A stretch of 64,000 nucleotides of DNA from assembly GCA_963814095.1 (NCBI GenBank), contig CAWFBT010000014.1:206887-270886 (forward strand), given 5' to 3'. Below are positions 16,265 to 24,174 of this stretch, one piece after another (the stretch's first letter is position 1; each line of letters starts with the position of its first letter). The DNA comes from JACVRW01 sp963814095 (lineage in GTDB: Bacteria > Actinomycetota > Thermoleophilia > Solirubrobacterales > Thermoleophilaceae). Position numbers and translations under genes: made by a program. The notes beneath the pieces were generated by a model that had not been told where the DNA came from, made no database searches, and worked only from the letters and a program-made list of their open reading frames with translations.

Positions 16265-17820
16265 CCGGGCACGGATACCTCGGCCGCGGCGTCGGGCTGG
16301 ACCGCCTGCCGGGGCTGCTCGGCCGGCTTCGGCTCGATCGTGAACAGCGCGACCAGCACGCCGACGGCCGCCACGCCCGCCGCCAGCCACATGCCCGTCG
16401 AGAGCGCGTGGATGAAGGCGTTGTGCGCCGCCTCGGCGGCCTGGGGGGTGAGGCCTCCGAGGCTGCCCGAGCCGAGGTTTTCGACGATGTGCTCGCGCGC
16501 CGCCGCGCCCACGCCCGTGCCGGAGAGGCTGCTCTCCAGGTCGTTGCGCGCCAGGTGCTGGAACAGCGCGCCGATCACGGCGACGCCAAAGGTGCCGCCG
16601 ACCATCCGGCTCATCGACAGGATCCCGGAGGCCACACCCGCCTTGTCCGGGCTGACGGCGTTCATCGCCGCGGTCGACATCGGCGACATCACGAGCGCCA
16701 TGCCGATGCCCAGCAGAATGAAGGCCGGCAGCAGCAGCTCGTAGCCGGTGTTGACGTCGATGCGGGTCTGCAGGAACAGCGACAGCGTCGCGAGCGACAG
16801 CCCGGCGACCATCAGCGGGCGTGGCCCAACCCGGTCGGTGAGCCGCCCTGCGAGCGGCGCGATCAGCACGATCATCAGCGTCGAGGGCAGGAAGCGAACG
16901 CCGGCCTCGACCGCCGAGTAGCCGAGGATGTTCTGCATGTAGAGCGCTATGAAGAAGAAGGTCGCGAGCATCGAGAAGGTGACGATGAAGGCGACGACGT
17001 TCGAGCCCAGGAACGTCTTCGAGCGGAAGAAGTTGAAGTCGACCATCGGCTCGCGCACGCGCGGCTCGAGTAGAACGAAGCCGACGAACGAGACGACCGC
17101 CAGGGAGAACAGGGCGATGATCTCGGGCGAGCCCCAGCCCCACGAGTTGCCCTCGACGAGCGCCAGCACGAGCGCCGTCAGCGCGACCGAGAGGGCCACG
17201 ATGCCGGGGAAGTCGACTCGGTGCTCGGTGGTCTCGTCACGCGACTCGTGAGTCGCGAACAGGGTCACCGCCACGGCGCCGACGGCGACCGGCAGGTTGA
17301 GGAAGAAGATCGCGCGCCAGGACACGTACTCCGCGAGCGCGCCGCCGACGACCGGCCCGATCGCCAGCGCGAGCGCCGAGACGCCCGCCCAGGTCCCGAT
17401 CGCCTTGCCGCGCTCTGCGGGCGGGAAGGCGTTTGTGATGATCGAGAGGGTGGCCGGCATCATGAAGGCAGCGCCGACGCCCTGAACCGCCCGGCCCGCC
17501 ACGAGCCAGCCCTCGCCGGGCGACAGCCCGATCGCGGCGCTCGAGACGGCGAACACGATCACGCCAAACAGGAACATCCGGCGCCGGCCGAAGATGTCGC
17601 CGAGGCGACCACCCGTCACCAGCAGCACCGCGAAGGTGAGCGTGTAGGCGTTGACGGTCCACTCGAGGCCCGACAGCGTGGCTCCGAGGTCCTCCTGGAT
17701 CGAGGGGAGCGCCACGTTCACGACCGTGTTGTCGAGCATGATCATGAACAGCGCGAAACACATCGCCGCCAGCGTCCACCAGCGGCGGTTGTCGTCGTTC
17801 AGGCGAATACGGTCAGTCAT
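16261..17820 (-). CDS. DHA2-family (EmrB/QacA) MFS drug exporter
   Basis: A 519-residue transporter with about 14 hydrophobic helices. The N-terminal FALFMIMLDNTVVNVALPSI (motif D1), the GGRLGDIFGRRRMF loop (motif A) and WRAIFFLNLPV (after helix 6) are diagnostic of DHA2 proton-driven drug exporters. The gene is controlled by the upstream MarR-type gene, with which it overlaps (ATGA), so export of a toxic ligand sensed by MarR is likely. Confidence 0.9.
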   Translation of the reverse strand: MTDRIRLNDDNRRWWTLAAMCFALFMIMLDNTVVNVALPSIQEDLGATLSGLEWTVNAYTLTFAVLLVTGGRLGDIFGRRRMFLFGVIVFAVSSAAIGLSPGEGWLVAGRAVQGVGAAFMMPATLSIITNAFPPAERGKAIGTWAGVSALALAIGPVVGGALAEYVSWRAIFFLNLPVAVGAVAVTLFATHESRDETTEHRVDFPGIVALSVALTALVLALVEGNSWGWGSPEIIALFSLAVVSFVGFVLLEPRVREPMVDFNFFRSKTFLGSNVVAFIVTFSMLATFFFIALYMQNILGYSAVEAGVRFLPSTLMIVLIAPLAGRLTDRVGPRPLMVAGLSLATLSLFLQTRIDVNTGYELLLPAFILLGIGMALVMSPMSTAAMNAVSPDKAGVASGILSMSRMVGGTFGVAVIGALFQHLARNDLESSLSGTGVGAAAREHIVENLGSGSLGGLTPQAAEAAHNAFIHALSTGMWLAAGVAAVGVLVALFTIEPKPAEQPRQAVQPDAAAEVSVPG

Positions 17821-18302
17821 TGGTGAGGTCTCCTGATCACGGGAGCCAGCGCGTCGGCGAGCGCCCGCTGTTGTTCTGGATCGAGATCCGCCACGAAGCC
17901 GCGGATCCCGGCAAGTCTCAGTGCAGTCAGGCGCTCGTAGGTCGAGCGCCCGCGCCCGGTGGCCGTGACGAGCTTGGAGCGCCGGTCGCGCGGATCCTCC
18001 TCGCGCTTGACCAGGCCGCGTCGCACCAGCCCGTCGACGGAACGGCTGATCGCGGGGAGGGAGAGACCGATCGTCTCCGATACGGCGCCGAGCGACATGG
18101 GCTCGTCAGCCTCGGCAAGGGCCCGGAGGGCCTTGACCTGCGTGATCGAGACGTCAGCCTCCTCGATCGCTGCGAACAGGTCCCGCTGCCCGGCGGTGAA
18201 CAGCTGATTGACGAAGTCGAGCAGGTCGCGTGCGAGCGCCTGCGTGAGCTCCTCGGTGGCGGGCGGGACCAGGTCCGGCTTCTTGATGGAAGATGCTTGC
18301 AC
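17817..18302 (-). CDS. MarR-family transcriptional regulator
   Basis: A 161-residue MarR protein: dimer helices at both ends and a winged HTH (MSLGAVSETIGLSLPAISRSVDGLVRRGLVKREEDPRDRRSKLV) with the conserved D-x-R-D-x-R wing. It probably represses itself and the downstream exporter. GTG at 18302 is chosen because the only upstream alternative (TTG 18323) lies inside a pair of palindromic operator-like sites. A leaderless message is possible. Confidence 0.85.
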   Translation of the reverse strand: MQASSIKKPDLVPPATEELTQALARDLLDFVNQLFTAGQRDLFAAIEEADVSITQVKALRALAEADEPMSLGAVSETIGLSLPAISRSVDGLVRRGLVKREEDPRDRRSKLVTATGRGRSTYERLTALRLAGIRGFVADLDPEQQRALADALAPVIRRPHQ

Positions 18303-18323
18303 GCAAACAAGTATTGCAAGCAA
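18297..18323. promoter_or_regulatory. Twin TTGCnnGCAA sites, predicted MarR operator
   Basis: Two copies of the palindrome TTGCnnGCAA (TTGCACGCAA at 18297 and TTGCAAGCAA at 18314) lie 17 bp apart at the 5' end of the marR gene. The arrangement fits a dimer-pair operator for the adjacent MarR protein, in the region shared with the divergent GST-like gene. Confidence 0.55.
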
Positions 18324-18398
18324 GCAGTGATTCGTCTACAGAAAGCTTTCGACGGCGAGGTGCATCACCGCCACGCGCGCCGCCGTAGGATCCGCGCC

Positions 18399-19136
18399 AT
18401 GACGGCGACCCTGTTCGGTGTGCCCGCGTCGCATCCAACGCTTGCGGCTGAGCTGATGCTGCGCCGCAAGGGGATCGCGTACCGGCGCATAGATCTCGCT
18501 GCGGGCCTCCATCGCGGGATCCTGCGCGCGCTCGGCTACAAGGGCATCACCGTTCCGGCGCTGCGATTGAACGGCGCTCGCGTGCAGGGCACGATGCCGA
18601 TCGCGCTCGCACTCGACGCGCTCGCCCCCGATGCGCCCCTGCTACCCGCGGACGCCGATCGCCGCGCCGCCGTCGAGGCCGCCGAGTCGTGGGGCGACGA
18701 GGTGCTCCAGCCGGTCCCGCGGAGGATCATCTGGGCGTCGCTGAAGAAGGACCACTCCACGATCGCCAGCTACCTCGAGGGCTCCCGGACCGGCATGCCG
18801 ATGCCGGTCGCGCGCCGCGCCGCACTGCCGGTCATTCCGCTGGCGGCCCACATCAACAAGGCCACCGAGGACAACGTGCGCCGCGACCTCGCCGCTCTCC
18901 CGGGGCTGATCGAGCACGTGGACGGGCTGATCGCCGAGGGGACGCTCGGCGGGCCCGAGCGCAACGTCGCCGACTACCAGATCGCCACCAGCGTCAGCCT
19001 GCTGCTCACGATGGACGACCTGCGTCCCTACATCGAGGGGCATCCCGCCGAGAAGCACGCGCGCGGAGTCGTGGAGCGCCAGCCAGGACGGCTGCCGCCC
19101 GCTCTGCCGGCCGATTGGCTCCCGCCGCGCGGCTGA
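18399..19136 (+). CDS. Glutathione S-transferase-like protein
   Basis: A 245-residue protein with an N-terminal thioredoxin-fold GST domain (ATLFGVPASHPTLAAELMLRRKGIAYRRIDL, then the cis-Pro strand TVPALRLNGARVQGTMPIALALD) and an all-helical C-terminal domain. Actinobacteria usually lack glutathione, so the thiol or ligand may differ. It is divergent from marR, and may be under the same operator (inference). Confidence 0.75.
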   Translation: MTATLFGVPASHPTLAAELMLRRKGIAYRRIDLAAGLHRGILRALGYKGITVPALRLNGARVQGTMPIALALDALAPDAPLLPADADRRAAVEAAESWGDEVLQPVPRRIIWASLKKDHSTIASYLEGSRTGMPMPVARRAALPVIPLAAHINKATEDNVRRDLAALPGLIEHVDGLIAEGTLGGPERNVADYQIATSVSLLLTMDDLRPYIEGHPAEKHARGVVERQPGRLPPALPADWLPPRG

Positions 19137-19184
19137 TCTCGCCCATTCCGTCAGGTCGCACCCCTACCGTGCGACCACAGAGAA

Positions 19185-20558
19185 ATGGAAGCTGCAACCC
19201 CCCTCAGAGCGCCCCACGTCCGGGTTGTGGGCGACCGCGTGGTCGTCGACGGCCTCGTCGTGGACGACGAATGCGCGGTTCGGCTCGTCTCGGAGCGCGA
19301 GCAGAACGGCGAGGACGCCGTCAAGCTGGTCCGCGACGCGGTCGAGATCGGCGCACGCGTCCTCGACCGGGAGCAGGCGGGTGCGAACGCCGAGTTCGTC
19401 AAGACCGAGTTCGAGCGCGCCGCAACGCAGCTCAACGGCGAGTTCACCGACAGGGCGCGCCAGGTCGCGGAGTTCCTCGGCGAGCGCGTCGATCGCGTGT
19501 TCGGGGCTGAGAACGGCCAGCTCGCCAAGGAGCTCGAGAAGCACTTCTCGGACGGCTCCTCCGCGTCCGTGCAGAACCGCGTACGCGAGCTCGTCAACGA
19601 GACGCTCGCGCGCTCGCGCGAAGACCTGATCCGGCAGTTCTCGGCCGCCGACGGGAACAACCCGCTCGCCGACTTCAAGGCCGGCACGATCCGCGTCCTC
19701 AAGGCCGCCGAGGAGCGCCAGCACGAGAGCCAGCAGGCGCTGATGCGCCAGATGGCCGAGCTCGAGAAGCAGCTGCAGGCGCTGCGGCTCGAGAAGGAGA
19801 AGCTCGAGGAGGTCGAGGCCGAGCGCGAGCGGGGCTCCGCCAAGGGGCGCACCTTCGAGGAGCACGTCGCCGAGGCGATCGACCGGGTCGCGCTGTCGCA
19901 GGGCGACGTCGCGCAGGCGGTCGGCGACTTCGTCGGAGGCCACCGGCAAGATCGGCGACGTGGTCGTCGCGATCGACGCCGCCCACGGCCCGGCGCGCGG
20001 CCGGCTCGTGATCGAGGCGAAGGACAGCCGCCTTTCGCAGCCGCGCGCGATGAAGGAGCTGAACGACGCGCTCGCCGAGCGCAGCGCCGACTTCGCCCTG
20101 CTCGTGGTCCCCACGGAGGCCGAGCTGCCCGCGAAGGTCGAGCCGCTGCGCGAGTACAACGGCGACAAGATCGTCGTCGCTCTCGATCCCGAGACCGGGA
20201 CACTGCCGCTCGAGCTGGCCTACCGGCTCGCCCGTGCGCGCGTGCTGATGAAGCGCTCGGACGCGGACGGCGTCGACGCGGACGCGCTGCGCGCCGGCGA
20301 TCGAGCGGGCGCTCGCCACCCTGGGCGAGGAGCGCAAGGTCAAGCAGCAGCTCACCGGGGCCAAGACGGGCATCGACAAGGCCTACGAGCTCGTCGAGTC
20401 GATGGCGGCTCAGGTGCGTGCCGAACTGGACGAGATCGACGTCGCTGGTGCGCGCCGGCTGCGATGAGGACGGGGGCGAGGCCCCGCCGCGCCTGCCGGC
20501 CGCCACGTCGCCACCCGCGCCGGCGCCGGAGCCGCCGGCCGACCAGCTGGCGCTCTAG
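19185..20558 (+). CDS. Coiled-coil protein with PD-(D/E)XK nuclease-like domain, frameshifted
   Basis: About 430 residues after correction. Residues 1-210 are mostly helical with a strong coiled coil (QALMRQMAELEKQLQALRLEKEKLEEVEAERE). After FEEHVAEAIDRVA follows a nuclease-like core: KIGDVVVAIDA... then RLVIEAKDS, giving the D...ExK pattern. The gene needs frame corrections at 19935-19936 and about 20295-20297 (one extra G each). A third near 20455 would extend it to 20558 with a Pro-rich tail; without it the stop is at 20467. The layout resembles DUF2130-type proteins; role in DNA metabolism is inference. Confidence 0.65.
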   Translation: MEAATPLRAPHVRVVGDRVVVDGLVVDDECAVRLVSEREQNGEDAVKLVRDAVEIGARVLDREQAGANAEFVKTEFERAATQLNGEFTDRARQVAEFLGERVDRVFGAENGQLAKELEKHFSDGSSASVQNRVRELVNETLARSREDLIRQFSAADGNNPLADFKAGTIRVLKAAEERQHESQQALMRQMAELEKQLQALRLEKEKLEEVEAERERGSAKGRTFEEHVAEAIDRVALSQGDVAQAVGDFVGGHRQDRRRGRRDRRRPRPGARPARDRGEGQPPFAAARDEGAERRARRAQRRLRPARGPHGGRAAREGRAAARVQRRQDRRRSRSRDRDTAARAGLPARPCARADEALGRGRRRRGRAARRRSSGRSPPWARSARSSSSSPGPRRASTRPTSSSSRWRLRCVPNWTRSTSLVRAGCDEDGGEAPPRLPAATSPPAPAPEPPADQLAL

Positions 20559-20568
20559 GCGCCGTTCG

Positions 20569-20991
20569 TCAGGGCAGCATCAGGTCGTTGTTCGACGCCG
20601 GTCGCTCGGCGCCGATGTCGAGCATGGCCGGCTCGATCTCCCGGCGAACCGCGGTAGGGGAGCCCGCCCGCACCTCGTAGCTGCCCGGAGCCAGCGTGCG
20701 CTGGATCGTCGCCGTGTCGCCGGGCTGGATCGGGCCCTCTCGCGTCACGAGCGTCTCGCCCTCGAGCGTGACCGTCCGTACCCGCTGCGTCTGGTTCGAG
20801 ATCGTGATCACGATCGGGCCGGCGCCGACCCGGGCGGGGGAGACGGTCACGCGGTCGCTCTGAATCACGCCGCTCAGCCCGACCGGGACCGGCGGACGCG
20901 GATCGTTCTTGAAGTCCTCGTCGCCGCAGCCCGCCACGAGGGCGGCGGAGATCGCGACCCCCAGCAGCGCTCCTACCCTCCTCGACCCCAC
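20569..20991 (-). CDS. Putative lipoprotein with cupredoxin-like beta domain
   Basis: A 140-residue lipoprotein: signal GSRRVGALLGVAISAALVAGC with lipobox VAGC, so lipidation is expected near Cys22. The mature part is all beta (VTVSPARVGAGPIVITISNQTQRVRTVTLEG...IQPGDTATIQRTLAPGSYEVRAG), like cupredoxin-type or EfeO-type sandwich domains, but lacks obvious copper ligands. GTG start lies 11 bp after the acyltransferase stop, same strand, so it ends a ygfZ-acyltransferase-lipoprotein operon. Confidence 0.65.
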   Translation of the reverse strand: MGSRRVGALLGVAISAALVAGCGDEDFKNDPRPPVPVGLSGVIQSDRVTVSPARVGAGPIVITISNQTQRVRTVTLEGETLVTREGPIQPGDTATIQRTLAPGSYEVRAGSPTAVRREIEPAMLDIGAERPASNNDLMLP

Positions 20992-21001
20992 GCGGGAGAA
21001 C

Positions 21002-21958
21002 CTACCCGAACCAGACCGACCCGCGCGCCAGCAGAAGGTCGTCGAGCTCCTCCTGAATCCGCGTGCGAATCCGCTCCGAGAGCCGCTGCACGAGTGCAAC
21101 GTCATCGGCGTCCTCGGGCCCGTAGCGCGACATGTCGACGGGCTCGAGGAAGCGGATCTTGAACTTCGCCGGCAGATACATCAGGGCGGCCGCGAGCCCG
21201 AAATGGGGGAAGGCGTGGTTGACCGGGAAGTAGATCAGCCCGGTCAGGCGCTGCAGCAGCGGCACGTGGGCGAAGATCGGCATCGCCTCCTCGCCGCCGA
21301 TCAGCGCCACCGGCACGATCGGGACGCCCGCGCGCATGGCGGTGCGGACGAAGCCGCCGCGCCCGAAGCGGCGCAGCCGATAGCGCTGCCAGTAGAGCTT
21401 GCGGCTCGCCTTCTGGCCCTCGGGGAAGACGAGCGCGAGCCGCTGCTCGTCGCACAGCAGGCGCTGCGCGTTGGCCGGATGGGCGGCGACGAGACCCATC
21501 TTGCTCGTCAGCATCGACACGCCCGGATAGCCCTTGAACCAGTGTTCGCCGAGCATGTAGACGGGCCGCGGAGCGGGGTGCTCGAGCTTGATTGCCTGGA
21601 TGATCATCGGCGCGTCCGGCGGCAGCGCGCCCGAGTGGTTCGAGACGATCAGCGCCCCGCCCTCGGCGGGCACGTTCTCGATCCCCTCGACCTCCACGCG
21701 GAACCAGTGGCGGTAGTAGAAGTCGAGCAGCGGCTCGACGAGGTCGAAGACGCGCTGCGAGCGGCCCCAGTCGTCCACCTCCCGGCCCGGCTCGGCGGCG
21801 GGTACGAGGCGGCGCAGCTCGCGCAGGTCGAGGCCCGGCTCGTCGACCGGCTCCGGCGTGCGCGGCATGTCCAGCACGCTGCCGCGCGGGTCGTAGCCGA
21901 GCAGCGGGCTCTCGCGGCTCAGGCCGCTTCGGCTCGTGGGCGTGCGGCGCTCAGCCAC
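21002..21958 (-). CDS. Lysophospholipid/diacylglycerol acyltransferase-like protein
   Basis: A 318-residue PlsC-superfamily acyltransferase. The acceptor motif is NHSGALPPDAPM, the extended H-x6-D form seen in one actinobacterial subgroup instead of HX4D; VFPEGQKASRK is the phosphate-binding FPEG motif, and PIVPVALIGGEEAMPIF completes the set. An N-terminal soluble stretch of about 75 residues precedes the domain. It would acylate a lysophosphatidate or similar lipid at the membrane. GTG start overlaps the ygfZ stop by 8 bp. Confidence 0.82.
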   Translation of the reverse strand: MAERRTPTSRSGLSRESPLLGYDPRGSVLDMPRTPEPVDEPGLDLRELRRLVPAAEPGREVDDWGRSQRVFDLVEPLLDFYYRHWFRVEVEGIENVPAEGGALIVSNHSGALPPDAPMIIQAIKLEHPAPRPVYMLGEHWFKGYPGVSMLTSKMGLVAAHPANAQRLLCDEQRLALVFPEGQKASRKLYWQRYRLRRFGRGGFVRTAMRAGVPIVPVALIGGEEAMPIFAHVPLLQRLTGLIYFPVNHAFPHFGLAAALMYLPAKFKIRFLEPVDMSRYGPEDADDVALVQRLSERIRTRIQEELDDLLLARGSVWFG

Positions 21959-22886
21959 GTGTGAACGGTAACCCGACCAGCTCCGCGGTCGCTCCGTTCA
22001 CGCTCACACTGGCGCCCGGCTCGGCTTCGCGGCGGACGAGCGCGAGCGCGATCGGCCCGAACCGCGGCGAGACACAGGTCGACGCGACGCGGCCGACGAC
22101 CTTGTCGCCGAGCAGGATGTCGGTGCCGCGCTCGACGGGCTCGGGCAGCCGCAGCCCGCGCAGGTGGCGATTGGGACGGCCCTTGTAGTGCAGCCGCGCG
22201 ACGGTCTCCTGGCCGACGTAGCAGCCCTTGGTGAAGCTGACCGCGCGCTCGTTGATGCCGGCCTCCTGGGGCATCGTCTCGGCGTCCATGTCGTAGCCGA
22301 GCCGCGGCCGGCCGTTCTCGATGCGCACGCATTCGGCGACCTCCTGGGAGATCGCCGGCACGCCCAGGTCGAGGCCGGGCTCGCCGATGACGTCGACGCC
22401 GAGATCGGTCGACACGTAGAGGCCGTGCTCGCCATGGACGAACGAGTGCTCCTCCTCGGGCGGCTCCACGTCGAGCGCCGCGCGGGCGCCGGGGCCGAGC
22501 AGCGAGACGAGCGCGCGCGTCGTTGTGAGGTCCTCGTGCTGGACGTCGCGTCCGAGCGAGTAGGTCTCGAGCAGGTGGCGCAGCACCGCGTGGCCGATCG
22601 CCTCGGTGTCGAGGAAGAACCAGTCGGCGGAAGCGCCCGGCTCGGCCGGGTGCGCACCGATGTCCTTCCCGCGCAGGACGCGCAGGTCCGTGCGCAGCTT
22701 GCCCTTCACGTTCAGGATCGTCGCGTAACAGCCCGTGCCGGGCTCGAGCGCCTCGACGTCGTTCGAGACCTGGCCCTGCAGGAAGTCGGCCGCCTCCGAG
22801 CCGCGCACGAGGAACTTGGCGCGGTCTGAGCGGTCGGCGGCGCCGGCCGCCTCGGTCACGAGCTCGTATTCGCTTGTCGCGATCAC
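21951..22886 (-). CDS. ygfZ: YgfZ/GcvT-like tetrahydrofolate-binding protein
   Basis: A 311-residue aminomethyltransferase-fold protein with the YgfZ signature KGCYVGQE (conserved Cys) at about residue 222 and the N-terminal DFLQGQVSNDV segment. YgfZ uses folate to support repair or assembly of certain Fe-S proteins. The first gene of a three-gene transcript; its start lies next to a DtxR-type palindrome shared with the divergent multicopper oxidase operon. Confidence 0.85.
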   Translation of the reverse strand: MIATSEYELVTEAAGAADRSDRAKFLVRGSEAADFLQGQVSNDVEALEPGTGCYATILNVKGKLRTDLRVLRGKDIGAHPAEPGASADWFFLDTEAIGHAVLRHLLETYSLGRDVQHEDLTTTRALVSLLGPGARAALDVEPPEEEHSFVHGEHGLYVSTDLGVDVIGEPGLDLGVPAISQEVAECVRIENGRPRLGYDMDAETMPQEAGINERAVSFTKGCYVGQETVARLHYKGRPNRHLRGLRLPEPVERGTDILLGDKVVGRVASTCVSPRFGPIALALVRREAEPGASVSVNGATAELVGLPFTRG

Positions 22887-22900
22887 GAATCCAGTGTACT

Positions 22901-22916
22901 TTTAGGCGCGTCTAAA
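22901..22916. promoter_or_regulatory. DtxR/MntR-type operator palindrome
   Basis: TTTAGGCGCGTCTAAA is a 16-bp palindrome with one mismatch per arm (TTTAGGCG / TTTAGACG). The TTAG...CTAA form is characteristic of DtxR/IdeR/MntR boxes. It lies 25 bp before the multicopper oxidase start, and a DtxR-family gene is third in that operon, so metal-dependent autoregulation is predicted. Confidence 0.65.
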
Positions 22917-22940
22917 CCTGCTCTGCATACTGGCCAAAGA

Positions 22941-23972
22941 GTGAAACCCGGATCAGCCAAATTCTCGCGGCGGAAACTGCTGGGCGGCGCAGCCGCCGCC
23001 GGCGCGACCATCCCGGTCCTGCATGAGCTCGTTCCGCACCAGGGCCTGCACAATGGAGACGCCGCGGCGTCCGAGCACCTGGCCCACCGCGAGAGCCACA
23101 GCCGGGCGTCGGGCCACATGGGGTCGCAGGGCAGCGTCGACCCGCGCGTCAACGGCTTCGACCCGCAGGAGATGCTGCGCGACTTCGACGAGGGGACGCT
23201 CATCGACGGCGTGCGCGAGTGGGAGATCGTGGCCCGCGAGAAGGAGATCGAGGTCGCGCCCGGCGTCAAGTACCTCGCCTGGACCTACAACGATCGCGTG
23301 CCCGGCCCGACGCTGCGCGCGCGCGAGGGCGAGCGCATGCGCGTGACCTTCGTGAACGGCGCGACGCACCCGCACACGATGCACTTCCACGGCATCCACC
23401 GGGACCTGATGGACGGCGTGCCCGGCATCGGCGCCGGCAACGTCGAGCCGGGGGACCGAACCGTCTACGAGTTCGACGCCACGCCGTTCGGCGTGCACCT
23501 GTACCACTGCCACTCGACGCCGCTCGCGGAGCACATCGCGAAGGGGCTCTACGGCGCGATGATCATCGACCCCAAGCAGGGGCGCCCGCCCGCCGACGAG
23601 CTCGTGATGGTGATGAACGGGTTCGACACGAACTTCGACCGCGCCAACGACGTCTACGCGGTCAACACCGTCGCCTTCGAGTACATGGAGCGCCCGGTCC
23701 AGGTGAGGCAGGGGGAGCTCGTCCGGATCTACCTCGTGAACGTGCTCGAGTACGACCTCCTCAACTCGTTCCACCTGCACGCGAACTTCTTCGACTACTA
23801 CCCGACCGGCACGCGGCTCGAGCCGCGCGACTTCACCGACACGGTGATCCAGGGCCAGGGCGAGCGCGGCATCCTCGAAGTGCGCTTCCCGTACACCGGC
23901 AAGTACATGTTCCACGCCCACGTGAGCGAGTTCGCGGAGCTCGGCTGGATGGGCTTCTTCGAGGTCAGCTGA
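22941..23972 (+). CDS. Two-domain multicopper oxidase, Tat-exported
   Basis: A 343-residue secreted cuproenzyme. A Tat signal (SRRKLLGG, residues 9-16) leads to a His-rich linker (about 28-60). Copper ligands are visible in HPHTMHFHGIH (143-153), HLYHCHSTPLAEH (186-198; type 1 Cys190), FHLHANFF and the C-terminal FHAHVSEFAELGWMGFF. Two-domain architecture and lack of a third domain fit small laccase/nitrite-reductase-like enzymes. With the ZIP transporter and DtxR regulator downstream, a role in Mn/Fe/Cu oxidation or metal handling is likely. GTG start. Confidence 0.85.
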   Translation: MKPGSAKFSRRKLLGGAAAAGATIPVLHELVPHQGLHNGDAAASEHLAHRESHSRASGHMGSQGSVDPRVNGFDPQEMLRDFDEGTLIDGVREWEIVAREKEIEVAPGVKYLAWTYNDRVPGPTLRAREGERMRVTFVNGATHPHTMHFHGIHRDLMDGVPGIGAGNVEPGDRTVYEFDATPFGVHLYHCHSTPLAEHIAKGLYGAMIIDPKQGRPPADELVMVMNGFDTNFDRANDVYAVNTVAFEYMERPVQVRQGELVRIYLVNVLEYDLLNSFHLHANFFDYYPTGTRLEPRDFTDTVIQGQGERGILEVRFPYTGKYMFHAHVSEFAELGWMGFFEVS

Positions 23973-24082
23973 TGGCGCGGGATACCCGCGCGTACCTGCG
24001 TCCTCGGACCTCGGCGTGCCCAGCACGCCTTCGGTCCTGCGTCCTTGGTCTGCTTGGTCCCCGCGCCACAGCTGACCTCGAA
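23958..24082. repeat. 125-bp imperfect palindrome at the multicopper oxidase 3' end
   Basis: The last codons of the oxidase gene and the following bases (from TTCGAGGTCAGCTGATGGCG) reappear inverted 125 bp later (CGCCACAGCTGACCTCGAA), 23 bp per arm with one indel. The interior also folds on itself (GGACC...GGCGTG against CACGCC...GGTCC). The whole block can form a long stem. It could be a strong transcription attenuator, a REP-like element or an inverted duplication. Confidence 0.7.
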
Positions 24083-24174
24083 ATCGCGCCGGGTCGCGTC
24101 GAGCTGATGGAAGCCGCGGCCGTCACGACCGAAGCGCCGGCCCACCTGGCTCGCCGGGCTCGCCCCGCTGCGTC

